A DNA stretch of 64,000 nucleotides, taken from positions 1 through 64,000 of the forward strand of contig JAFLBO010000029.1 of the NCBI GenBank assembly GCA_017303475.1. The letters run 5' to 3'. The DNA comes from Chitinophagales bacterium. Its GTDB lineage: Bacteria; Bacteroidota; Bacteroidia; Chitinophagales; Saprospiraceae. Shown piece by piece: positions 41,719-49,773 of this stretch. Numbering within the stretch: position 1 is the stretch's first letter; the number at the start of each line of letters is the position of its first letter. The position numbers and the translations under genes were made by a program. Below the pieces are notes generated by a model. It did no database searches. It was not told the origin of the DNA and saw only the letters and a program-made list of their open reading frames with translations.

Positions 41719-43035
41719 ATGCAACTCGACAGCTTTGAAGTCATTGGCGGACAGCCATTGAAAGGAGAACTCCACCCACAAGGCGCTAAAAATGAAGCGC
41801 TGCAAATCGTATCTGCTGTACTGCTTACCGATGATCCGGTAACCATCACCAATGTGCCGGACATTCTGGACGTCAATAAACTGATTGAGTTATTGCGCGG
41901 ACTCGGCGTAACGGTGGAAAAACTGGCGCCGGATACATACCGGTTTTGTGCCGGTACGGTAGACATTAATTACCTGCGATCCGACGAATTCATGCGTGAT
42001 GCCCAGCGCCTGCGCGGCTCGGTGATGCTCATTGGTCCCTTGCTGGCCCGTTTTGGACGCGCTACGCTGCCCAAGCCTGGAGGTGATAAAATTGGCCGCC
42101 GCCGACTCGATACGCACTTCCTGGGATTCCAGAAACTGGGTGCGGAGTTTAAGTACGACGAGGTAAAAGACATCTATTACGTAGAACAACCGGCCGGGGG
42201 CCTGCAAGGCACCTACCTGCACATGGACGAAATTTCCGTTACCGGAACGGCCAATGTGATCATGGCAGCTGTGTTGACCAAAGGCAGAACTACCATCTAC
42301 AACGCCGCTTGTGAGCCTTATGTGCAGCAACTTTGCCGCATGCTTCAGCGCATGGGCGCCAATATTCAGGGCATTGGCTCCAACCTGCTGCACATTGAAG
42401 GCGTGCAACACCTGGGCGGCACCGAGCACCGCTGCCTTCCAGACATGATTGAAATCGGATCGTTCATTGGGCTGGCGGCTATGACGCAGAGCGAAATCAC
42501 GATCAAAAATGCGGGTGTAGAACACCTGGGCATCATACCCTACACTTTTGAACGACTGGGCATTCAGATTGAGCGCCGCGGCGACGATCTGTACATTCCG
42601 GCTCAGGAGCACTACGAGATCCATACGTTCATTGACGGCTCCATCATGACCATCTATGATGCGCCTTGGCCCGGTTTTACCCCGGATCTGATGTCGATCA
42701 TTCTGGTTACGGCCACGCAGGCGCGCGGGAGTGTACTTGTGCACCAGAAAATGTTTGAGAGCCGCCTGTTCTTTACCGATAAGCTCATTGATATGGGCGC
42801 CCAGATTATCCTGTGCGATCCTCACCGGGCCACTGTTATTGGTTTGGACCGCAAGTATCCGCTTCGGGGCATTGAAATGACCTCTCCGGATATTCGCGCC
42901 GGACAGGCATTGTTGATTGCAGCATTATCGGCTAAAGGCAAGAGTATTATCCACAATGTGCACCAGATAGACCGCGGGTATCAGCACATTGATACGCGCC
43001 TGAATGCCATTGGCGCCAAGATTACCCGGGTTTAA
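41719..43035 (+). CDS. murA: UDP-N-acetylglucosamine 1-carboxyvinyltransferase
   Basis: A 438-aa EPSP-synthase-fold enzyme transferring enolpyruvate from PEP to UDP-GlcNAc, the first committed step of peptidoglycan synthesis. GELHPQGAKNEALQI (16-30) and the C-terminal DIRAGQALLIAALSAKGKS are conserved. In the active-site loop the usual Cys (position 115 in E. coli) is Asp123 in KPGGDKIGRRRLDTHF; family knowledge links this substitution to natural fosfomycin insensitivity. Full length. Its 3' end overlaps the convergent AlkD-like gene by 14 bp. Confidence 0.95.
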   Translation: MQLDSFEVIGGQPLKGELHPQGAKNEALQIVSAVLLTDDPVTITNVPDILDVNKLIELLRGLGVTVEKLAPDTYRFCAGTVDINYLRSDEFMRDAQRLRGSVMLIGPLLARFGRATLPKPGGDKIGRRRLDTHFLGFQKLGAEFKYDEVKDIYYVEQPAGGLQGTYLHMDEISVTGTANVIMAAVLTKGRTTIYNAACEPYVQQLCRMLQRMGANIQGIGSNLLHIEGVQHLGGTEHRCLPDMIEIGSFIGLAAMTQSEITIKNAGVEHLGIIPYTFERLGIQIERRGDDLYIPAQEHYEIHTFIDGSIMTIYDAPWPGFTPDLMSIILVTATQARGSVLVHQKMFESRLFFTDKLIDMGAQIILCDPHRATVIGLDRKYPLRGIEMTSPDIRAGQALLIAALSAKGKSIIHNVHQIDRGYQHIDTRLNAIGAKITRV

Positions 43036-43702
43036 GACTCTTCAGGGCCTCCCTTTTGGTGAGGGCTGAAACCGGATTTTTAGCCAGAAACTCCCGAACG
43101 GCTTCCGGCCGGGTTTTGCCGTATTGCCGGAGAGCCCAGCCTGCACCTTTTTGCAGGAAAAACTCTTTGGACGTGGCCAGTTTGCGCACACAGTCGAAGA
43201 GCAGGACTTCGTCGGTTTTTTCGCGGTACGTCAGCTGAAAAATCATGCACACCCGTTGCAGCCAGAAATTTCCGGAATCCATCCATCTCGCTACGGTGGG
43301 CTGTATGAGTTCCGGAAATCTTTTGAAATGTATTCCCACCAGCTTGTTGATCCAATCTACCGTATCCCACCAGGAGCGGGTGCAGATGAGTTCTTCCAGG
43401 AAATCAATGCAGTTTGCCGGTTGTTTTTTCAAGGTTTTTTGCAAGGTTTCAAGCGCGAAATAGTGCATTTCGCGATGTTCATCCTCAAAACACAGCCTTA
43501 CCAATTGGTATAATTCCTCACCTTGCGGTATGCCCTGTTCGGTGTGGATGGCTTTAGTATGCAGGGTCCACTGCGGCATTTTCAGGCCAAAAAACTCAAA
43601 TTGATTGCGCATATAGGCCATCTGATCCTGTGCTATATCTGCCCGTCCATGTTGGCGAAAGGTGTCCTTCACCAGATTGTAGTAAGCTTCCGGAGTAATC
43701 AT
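43022..43702 (-). CDS. DNA alkylation repair (AlkD-like) HEAT-repeat protein
   Basis: A 226-aa all-helical protein of the AlkD/AlkC DNA glycosylase superfamily. ALK-repeat landmarks include MAYMRNQFEFFGLKMP, HREMHYFALETLQ, TRSWWDTVDWINK (the WWDxVD motif of AlkD-like enzymes) and KGAGWALRQYGKTRPEAVREFL. Members remove bulky or positively charged alkylated bases. Convergent with murA and overlapping it by 14 bp. Confidence 0.9.
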   Translation of the reverse strand: MITPEAYYNLVKDTFRQHGRADIAQDQMAYMRNQFEFFGLKMPQWTLHTKAIHTEQGIPQGEELYQLVRLCFEDEHREMHYFALETLQKTLKKQPANCIDFLEELICTRSWWDTVDWINKLVGIHFKRFPELIQPTVARWMDSGNFWLQRVCMIFQLTYREKTDEVLLFDCVRKLATSKEFFLQKGAGWALRQYGKTRPEAVREFLAKNPVSALTKREALKSLKPG

Positions 43703-43741
43703 GGTTCAAAGGTAAAATATCCCGGTGCTATCTAAAAAATA

Positions 43742-43769
43742 ATGCCCGGCCAGCGTTCTGACCGGGCAT
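43742..43769 (-). terminator. Rho-independent terminator
   Basis: Stem ATGCCCGGCCAG / CTGACCGGGCAT (12 bp, one mismatch), followed on the minus strand by ATTATTTTTTAG. It lies 24 bp downstream of the stop of the sorting-domain gene 43793-45496 and would end that transcript. Confidence 0.8.
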
Positions 43770-43792
43770 AAAAGACACGTTCCATCTCAAAT

Positions 43793-45496
43793 CTAACGCA
43801 TAATCACCAATTTGCGGGACGCTACGCCCGCTTTTCCATTCCATTGAAGCGTGTAAAGTCCGGCAGGCAAACCGGCTGTGGAAACCGTGTTTTGAGCGCT
43901 TCCCAATCCGGCGCTGATTTCCCGTACCATTTTACCCTGAGCATCGAAAATGCGGATGGATTCAGGCGTATGGTTGGGAAAAGAAACAACTACCTGATCA
44001 GAGGCAGGGTTGGGCGTAAGACTAATGCTTGTTTCCGAAAGCAAGGAGGTATTCAAGGCAGAGCATACTTTGTCGAAGCCATCATTGTAAATATTTTGCA
44101 GCGTTTGTACGTCGGCCATGGCTGTACCCAAACCACAAGGCAGGTCTGGATCAGGGTGGAAGGCCCAGGCAAGCACCAATTCTTCTACCTGGCCCGGCTG
44201 TAAAAGTCCAATTTTTGATGAGCTGATCAACCTGTAATCACCCTGGGGCAACAGGGTCGAACACATACTCCAGCCATTAGGATCCGCCGGATCGTCCGGA
44301 AAATGATGATCCACCGGAGTAGTGCCACCATAACCATTTCCACCTTGTGTAAGCGGAGTGCCGTCGCGCCAACGTCCGGTGAGGTAATTGTAATATTCTG
44401 CCGGTGTTTGTGGCTCAACCGTGCCTGGAGGCTGCGAACCGCCAATGTTGCCGTTGGCCACGATAAACTTATCAAGCGGCCGGTTCAGGTATGTGATGGT
44501 TTGAACAGGAGAGGCGTCGCCAAAAGTAGGTGTCCCCTGACAGTTAGCGCCTGGCTGCCCGTCGATGGCATCCTGATTATAGGCAAAAATGGTATTCAGA
44601 TCCGGGTTGCTGCCTACATAATCGTCGAGATAACAACCCAGGTCAATATCTGCCCAAATGCCCACAAAAGTGGAATCGCAGACATCCGTGGCCCGGTTGA
44701 TGAATTTATGAGCCGTAAAAATGGTGTTATTTAACACGGGTTCATTGGGGCAGTCGAAAGTCCAGGAGGTTAGCCGAATCTCCATTTGAAGGGGTTTCCC
44801 GCCGCTGCTGGAATGTGGGCCACCTCCTTTATGGTCGTTAAAAACATTCCATACAATCTCGGATGGAACAAAAGGCGCCATGCCACGTACCAGAACTGCG
44901 GGGTAATCGCCATTCAGAGGGTTGTACAGGCCATCATTGTCCTCATCATAAAATGGTGCAAGTGCCTGATCACTGAACGGAAGTGTGAAGCCGTTTATAT
45001 CCTGGAAGTAAGGATTCCCTACCCCGGGCCAACCAGCAATGCCAGGAAATTGTGTTTTTAATGCAGAAGCACTCATGGGCAAAGCCGCCCGGAAAGCCAC
45101 AATTTCGTCATCAGTTACCCGGAAGTGACGATCCCAGTTTGAACAGGTTGTATTGTCGGTTATACCGTCCGGATTCAAAGGCCCTGCTGCGTAATCATAC
45201 CTGTTGTTACTTCGGTAATCCGTAGCAGCCAGTTTAAGGTTGACGCCACCATCTACCCCGCCTATCCAAAGTCCGGCAGCGTAAATGGTAGAAGGCTCTG
45301 AATTGCTCAACGGATCCGGATTTGGGATGAATTGACCGGATTGAAGGTCGGTAAACAAATCGCCGCCGTTGAGGATTCTTCCGCGTACGTTGTTCCCGTT
45401 AAGGTCTATGCTCGATTGTGGATTAGAGCATGGCTGCTGGGCTGCCAGCAGCGTGGGCAAAAGCCCAATAGCGAAGGAAAGGAGTAATTTTTGCAT
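43793..45496 (-). CDS. Large secreted protein with T9SS sorting domain
   Basis: A 567-aa exported protein: signal peptide 1-19 (LLLSFAIGLLPTLLAAQ), then a large domain starting with a D-L-N-G-N-N-V-R-G motif and a segment FYDEDNDGLYNPLNGDYP that resembles calcium-binding thrombospondin type 3 spacing. The C-terminal type IX sorting domain (about 490-567, SLTPNPASDQVVVSFP ... SRKLVIMR) marks secretion. The central part has no family that I can name, although similar proteins are common in Saprospiraceae-type genomes (recollection, not checked). Role unknown. Confidence 0.8.
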   Translation of the reverse strand: MQKLLLSFAIGLLPTLLAAQQPCSNPQSSIDLNGNNVRGRILNGGDLFTDLQSGQFIPNPDPLSNSEPSTIYAAGLWIGGVDGGVNLKLAATDYRSNNRYDYAAGPLNPDGITDNTTCSNWDRHFRVTDDEIVAFRAALPMSASALKTQFPGIAGWPGVGNPYFQDINGFTLPFSDQALAPFYDEDNDGLYNPLNGDYPAVLVRGMAPFVPSEIVWNVFNDHKGGGPHSSSGGKPLQMEIRLTSWTFDCPNEPVLNNTIFTAHKFINRATDVCDSTFVGIWADIDLGCYLDDYVGSNPDLNTIFAYNQDAIDGQPGANCQGTPTFGDASPVQTITYLNRPLDKFIVANGNIGGSQPPGTVEPQTPAEYYNYLTGRWRDGTPLTQGGNGYGGTTPVDHHFPDDPADPNGWSMCSTLLPQGDYRLISSSKIGLLQPGQVEELVLAWAFHPDPDLPCGLGTAMADVQTLQNIYNDGFDKVCSALNTSLLSETSISLTPNPASDQVVVSFPNHTPESIRIFDAQGKMVREISAGLGSAQNTVSTAGLPAGLYTLQWNGKAGVASRKLVIMR

Positions 45497-45633
45497 ATGT
45501 ATGGAAATGGTTATTGTGCGCTGTTGTCAGGAAAGACGCCGGCCAGGCCCGGGGAGGTTGGCGAAAATTCATCCAATATGATAATTGGTGCCTTTGGTCG
45601 TGTGAAACAGGCGTTTGGGTGGGTGAGTGTTTT

Positions 45634-45675
45634 TTACCACCGAGGCTGATATACTCTGCGCCTCGGCGATAAAGC
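45634..45675. repeat. Short ACCGAGGC hairpin related to the GCGGAG class
   Basis: TTTTACCACCGAGGC pairs through GCCTCGGCGATAAA around a short loop. Degenerate relative of the hairpins at 28597 and 48408. The rest of the gap 45497-45783 contains a likely promoter (TATCTTCG at 45748-45755) for the following gene. Confidence 0.5.
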
Positions 45676-45783
45676 TTCCGCACCTGTTAATCTGACGCGT
45701 ACAGTCAATGCCCAACATTTGAGGTCAGGTAGCCGCACAATAGGTTGTATCTTCGCGGCAACCAATTCAATCAGTTACTCCGT

Positions 45784-48393
45784 ATGTTTCAACGTCAGTC
45801 CCGATCGGCATTCCCTGCCCGCAATCTTTTTGTACTTGGTGCTGCAGTACTGGGCTTTTTGTATTTTTTATTAAAAAACGTACAACAAACGCCTCCGCAG
45901 CAAACGATTCCGATCGAACCGCAGGAAGAAAAAAAGGACAGCGCCAACCTTCGCCCCGCGGAATGGTTTTTCGCCCTGCGCGATTGGCCCGACTTTACCC
46001 CTGATGTAAAAACATACACCGATGCATTGAAATCCGCCAGACAAAGCGCCCAGTCGCGCGATGGCATCAAAGGTTTTGGCGCTCCCTGGCAATTGGAAGG
46101 TCCGGCCAACATAGGCGCACGTATCAATACGGTAGAAATTCATCCCAATATACCCAACACCATCTACATTGGATACTCGCATGGTGGTGTCTGGAAAACC
46201 TCTGATGGTGGACAAAACTGGGCGCCTGTGTTTGATGATCAGGGCTATCTGTCAATTTCGGATATTGAAATTGATCCCAATAATAACATCGTTTACGTTG
46301 GTACCGGCGATCCCAATATCAGTGGTTACCCTTTTATTGGCGACGGACTTTGGTGTAGTCTGGATAATGGCAACACATGGCAGCATTTGGGACTTGAAAG
46401 TCAACGTATTATTTCAAAAATAGTACTCAACCCACAATTCCCCAATACGCTTTACATAGGCGCTATGGGACTTCCATTTGCACGAAATAACGACCGGGGG
46501 GTGTATAAAACCACCAGTATTGGCGCATCCTGGCAGCAAAAATTGTTCATCAGCGATCAAACCGGGATTATTGATATGATGATGTCTCCCCTGGATCCCA
46601 ATACCATTTACGCAGCAGCCTGGGATCGTATCCGCAACAATCAGGAGAGTGTGGTAAGCGGCGAAAATGCCCGCATCTGGAAATCTACAGATGGCGGTAA
46701 TACCTGGAATAAACTGGCAGGTGGACTTCCTGATGGCGATTTCAGTCGTATAGGACTTGCGATGGATCCATTTAACGAAAATCATTTGTTTGCCTCTTAC
46801 GTCAATACCAGCCTGGAATTTGCCGGATTGTTTGAATCATTTGACGCCGGACAAACCTGGAATGAAAACCCTTGTCAGGGACTTGATTACGGGTTTCAAA
46901 GCAATTTTGCCTGGTATTTTGGCAAAATCAGGGTCAACCCGTTTAATGCTCTGGATATTTGGCTGCTCGGAGTTCAAAGCTATCGCTCCCTCGATGGTGG
47001 AGAAACCTGGCAACTGGCTGCTGGTTTCGGACAAGGCGTTCATGCCGACCACCACGACCTGGCATTTCTCGGGGCGCAACAATACCTGCTGGCCACAGAT
47101 GGCGGACTCTATCGATCTTTGGACAATGCCCAAAGCTGGGAACGGGCAGAGAATATTCCAACCACCCAGTTTTATCGGGTAGCGGTAAATCCCCATCAAT
47201 CCGATTTGTATTATGGAGGTGCGCAGGATAACGGCACCAGTGTGGGAAATGCAAGCCTGCTAAACAGCTGGCTTCCGGTATTTGGCGGCGATGGTTTTCA
47301 GGCCGTATTCCACCCCACTGACCCTAATATTTTCTATTACGAATTTCAAAACGGCTCTATATACGGTACCACCGATGGCGGCAATTTTGATCCGGCAACC
47401 AACGGTATTGATGGAGAAGACCGCCGGCATTGGGATATGCAATATGCTATTAGTCAGCACGATGCCAATGTGATGTACACCGGTACTTACAGGATTTACC
47501 GGAGCGAAGGACATTTGCCGGAATGGGTTCCGATCAGCGATGACCTAACAGATGGTATTATTTTCGGGTCGCGTTTCCACACCATTACCACCCTGCATGA
47601 AAGTCCGTTGGATCCCAATCTGCTGCTGGTAGGCACCACAGATGCCAATGTGTGGCGCGGCAATCCAAACACATCAGACTGGACCAATATTTCAGCGGGT
47701 TTGCCAGACCGTTATGTGTCTTCGGTAAAAGCGTCGCCAGCCGATCCGAACCGGATTTTTGTGAGTCAAACAGGATATAAAAGCAATGATTTTGTGCCAC
47801 GCATTCACAGGTCTGACGACCTTGGCGCTAACTGGATTTCTGTTTCCGGCGATTTACCCAACCTGGCAGTGAATGATCTGGTGATATTGCCCGGGCACCA
47901 GGACAGTGTCATTTTTGCTGCCACCGATGGCGGCGTGTATGGCACCACCAACGGTGGACTGCATTGGGAGCGCCTGGGTACCGGCATTCCCATTGTTCCG
48001 GTGTATGATCTGGAAATCAATCCGGCGCAGCAAACCCTGGTGGCCGGTACTTTTGCCCGGAGTATCCATACTTTCCCTTTGGATTCGCTCAAATTGGGTC
48101 AAAATTCCAGCACCTTTACCCCGAACGGTTATGCGCAGCCCAGCCTCAACATCAGTCCAAATCCGGCATCCGGTGAGGCTTTTATGCGGGTGGAAAACCT
48201 CAAATCCAATCAGCAGGCAGAGGTGATTATTTGCGATTTAACCGGCAAACAAATTATCCGTAAATCCTTCAAAGGCTTCGGCCGACACGAAGAATCTCTT
48301 GATTTACAGGATGTTCCACGAGGTGTTTATGTAGGTTACCTCCGTTCAAATGGTAAAGTTATCAGCGCCAAAAAACTGGTGGTTACCAGGTAA
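45784..48393 (+). CDS. Sortilin/BNR-repeat beta-propeller protein with T9SS sorting domain
   Basis: An 869-aa secreted protein. A hydrophobic N-terminal segment (about 14-32, NLFVLGAAVLGFLYFLL) acts as signal or anchor. A large beta-propeller of Vps10/BNR type follows, with repeated Asp-box-like motifs (SDGGQNW, LDNGNTW, TDGGNTW, LDGGETW, SLDNAQSW, TNGGLHW) from about 150 to 790. A C-terminal type IX sorting domain ends the protein (about 795-869, LNISPNPASGEAFM ... SAKKLVVTR). The ATG at 45784 is preferred because the more upstream TTG lies in the promoter region. Ligand or substrate unknown. Confidence 0.85.
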   Translation: MFQRQSRSAFPARNLFVLGAAVLGFLYFLLKNVQQTPPQQTIPIEPQEEKKDSANLRPAEWFFALRDWPDFTPDVKTYTDALKSARQSAQSRDGIKGFGAPWQLEGPANIGARINTVEIHPNIPNTIYIGYSHGGVWKTSDGGQNWAPVFDDQGYLSISDIEIDPNNNIVYVGTGDPNISGYPFIGDGLWCSLDNGNTWQHLGLESQRIISKIVLNPQFPNTLYIGAMGLPFARNNDRGVYKTTSIGASWQQKLFISDQTGIIDMMMSPLDPNTIYAAAWDRIRNNQESVVSGENARIWKSTDGGNTWNKLAGGLPDGDFSRIGLAMDPFNENHLFASYVNTSLEFAGLFESFDAGQTWNENPCQGLDYGFQSNFAWYFGKIRVNPFNALDIWLLGVQSYRSLDGGETWQLAAGFGQGVHADHHDLAFLGAQQYLLATDGGLYRSLDNAQSWERAENIPTTQFYRVAVNPHQSDLYYGGAQDNGTSVGNASLLNSWLPVFGGDGFQAVFHPTDPNIFYYEFQNGSIYGTTDGGNFDPATNGIDGEDRRHWDMQYAISQHDANVMYTGTYRIYRSEGHLPEWVPISDDLTDGIIFGSRFHTITTLHESPLDPNLLLVGTTDANVWRGNPNTSDWTNISAGLPDRYVSSVKASPADPNRIFVSQTGYKSNDFVPRIHRSDDLGANWISVSGDLPNLAVNDLVILPGHQDSVIFAATDGGVYGTTNGGLHWERLGTGIPIVPVYDLEINPAQQTLVAGTFARSIHTFPLDSLKLGQNSSTFTPNGYAQPSLNISPNPASGEAFMRVENLKSNQQAEVIICDLTGKQIIRKSFKGFGRHEESLDLQDVPRGVYVGYLRSNGKVISAKKLVVTR

Positions 48394-48407
48394 AAGGTGC
48401 TAAGGGG

Positions 48408-48528
48408 TTGTCTCAAAAGTCGCTGATTTATTTTTACCGCAGAGGCGCGGAGACGCAGAGGGATTGAAAATCAATCATTTAAACCTCTGCGTCTCCGCGC
48501 CTCTGCGGTAAAAGTTACTTTTGAGTCA
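48408..48528. repeat. GCGGAG-class hairpin
   Basis: Inner arms 48431-48461 and 48484-48513 pair perfectly or nearly so (ACCGCAGAGGCGCGGAGACG). The outer TTGTCTCAAAAGT / ACTTTTGAGTCA words match those at 28597-28708. Adjacent to it on the right are CTTTGTGTCTTAGTGG words. Confidence 0.88.
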
Positions 48529-48573
48529 CCCTCTTCGCGCCTTTGTGTCTTAGTGGTAAAAACGCCTTTCCGC

Positions 48574-49506
48574 CTACGCCACCAGCCTTAGCGCCTTTTC
48601 CAAAATAAGGAATTCCACAGGTGTTTCTCCCAGGTATTCGCCGTCGGCTTCGAGCAGGGTGGGCACATCGTCAATATGTTCCACCCGGATATGCCGGGCC
48701 TGGTGTCCTTCTATCCGTGGATGACTGAGCAGGGTTCCGTTGTAGAAACGGGGTGTTTGCAGCAAGACCTCCAGTTTGGAGAGTTTACGGGCGAAGGTGA
48801 GGGCAAATAATCCGTCGTCGGGTACAGCATGAGGCACGAGTTGCATGCCACCGGCAGAGTATCGGCAAAGGCCAATATTGATGGTATAGAAATAATCTTC
48901 CACCGTTTTCCCGTCGAAAATTATCCTGGCTTTGCTGAGTTTGTAGGCATTAAGGTATTGGGCTACTTTGAGCAGGTAGTGTACTTTGTTTCGGGCGGGA
49001 TTTTCGGTGAGTTTTTGGCCTATAAACCCATCGTACGCCATACCCGCCACATTCACGAAATACCGGGAATGCGTTTGGCCATCGCGCTGGTACTGCACCT
49101 GACCTATATCCTGAAAACGTACTTGTCCGAGTTTTAACTGCTCCAGTCTACGGCGGGGATCTACGGGAATGCCGTGCTCACGTGCCCAATCGTTGCCGGT
49201 ACCAAAAGGCAACAACGTGTAATACACTTCTGCGGGCGGCACAAAGGTCTGACTGAACAAGCCATTAACCAGTTCATGGTTGGTGCCGTCGCCGCCAATG
49301 CCCATAATATACCGCCCCCCTTTGAGCAATACGTCTTCAATTAACCTGGCAGCGTGGCCGCGATGTTGCGTGAATTGGACAGAGTAAGCAAAGCCCAGAT
49401 CCTGCAACAGGCGCTCTACATCAGGCCAGTGCCGGCCCATGGCGCCGCTGCGGGCCGCCGGATTGGCAATGATATGCCATAATGGGTTAGGATCGGGTGT
49501 TTGCAT
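48574..49506 (-). CDS. Diacylglycerol/lipid kinase family protein
   Basis: A 310-aa DAGK-catalytic-domain protein (YegS/BmrU-like). ATP-site motif GIGGDGTNHELVNGL and the substrate-site motif LLPFGTGNDWARE are intact. The C-terminal beta domain contains LVPHAVPDDGLFALTFARKLS and ends EADGEYLGETPVEFLILEKALRL. Members phosphorylate diacylglycerol or related lipids. A TTG four codons upstream lies inside the likely -7 box, so the ATG at 49506 is the start. Confidence 0.9.
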   Translation of the reverse strand: MQTPDPNPLWHIIANPAARSGAMGRHWPDVERLLQDLGFAYSVQFTQHRGHAARLIEDVLLKGGRYIMGIGGDGTNHELVNGLFSQTFVPPAEVYYTLLPFGTGNDWAREHGIPVDPRRRLEQLKLGQVRFQDIGQVQYQRDGQTHSRYFVNVAGMAYDGFIGQKLTENPARNKVHYLLKVAQYLNAYKLSKARIIFDGKTVEDYFYTINIGLCRYSAGGMQLVPHAVPDDGLFALTFARKLSKLEVLLQTPRFYNGTLLSHPRIEGHQARHIRVEHIDDVPTLLEADGEYLGETPVEFLILEKALRLVA

Positions 49507-49515
49507 GTGATGGGG

Positions 49516-49523
49516 CAAACATA
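49516..49523 (-). promoter_or_regulatory. Probable -7 box for the lipid kinase gene
   Basis: TATGTTTG on the minus strand, 9 bp before the ATG at 49506, implying a very short 5' leader. No good -33 element is visible. Confidence 0.45.
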
Positions 49524-49590
49524 ATTGGGAATGGGGAGAAATAATTTAAATTTTTGATAGAAAGGATAAATTAACAGTCGGTAACAGGGA

Positions 49591-49620
49591 ATTGAAAATT
49601 CGAATTTATTCTTACCTTTG
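49591..49620 (+). promoter_or_regulatory. Promoter of the ileS leader and ileS
   Basis: ATTG at 49591-49594 and TACCTTTG at 49613-49620, 18 bp apart, match the Bacteroidota primary-sigma promoter. The start of transcription would be about 49624-49625, at the ATG of the leader peptide. Confidence 0.75.
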
Positions 49621-49624
49621 CACC

Positions 49625-49681
49625 ATGTTTCAACCTATAATTTCCATCAACATTATTATTCGGCAGTGTAAGCACACCTGA
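49625..49681 (+). CDS. ileL: Isoleucine-rich leader peptide of the ileS attenuator
   Basis: An 18-codon open frame, MFQPIISINIIIRQCKHT, with six Ile codons (ATA, ATT, ATC, ATT, ATT, ATT), three of them consecutive. It sits between a good promoter and the antiterminator/terminator hairpins in front of ileS. Its TGA stop (49679-49681) falls inside antiterminator arm 49672-49686, as expected if a ribosome finishing the peptide masks that arm while a ribosome stalled at the Ile codons leaves it free. The ATG is at or within a base or two of the predicted transcription start, so translation would be leaderless. The gene symbol is descriptive; product function is inferred from layout. Confidence 0.8.
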   Translation: MFQPIISINIIIRQCKHT

Positions 49682-49745
49682 CGAGGTACTGTTGTTGGAA
49701 GAACACGAGACCCCGCCCGGTGTGCGCCGAGCGGGGTCTTGAGTT
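49672..49745 (+). promoter_or_regulatory. Transcription attenuator of ileS: antiterminator and terminator
   Basis: Terminator: AGACCCCGC (49708-49716) pairs perfectly over 9 bp with GCGGGGTCT (49731-49739), followed by TGAGTTT; the U-tract is weak. Antiterminator: 49672-49686 (GCACACCTGACGAGG) pairs 12 of 15 positions with 49711-49725 (CCCCGCCCGGTGTGC), which includes most of the terminator 5' arm. The two structures exclude each other. Charged tRNA-Ile would favour termination; scarcity would favour readthrough into ileS. Confidence 0.75.
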
Positions 49746-49773
49746 TAACATCAGACTCCATCCACTCACAGAT

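Noticed and set aside
49630..49745. T-box riboswitch or tRNA gene upstream of ileS
   Set aside because: No T-box sequence, no specifier loop and no tRNA cloverleaf. The Ile-rich open frame with exclusive hairpins explains the region better.
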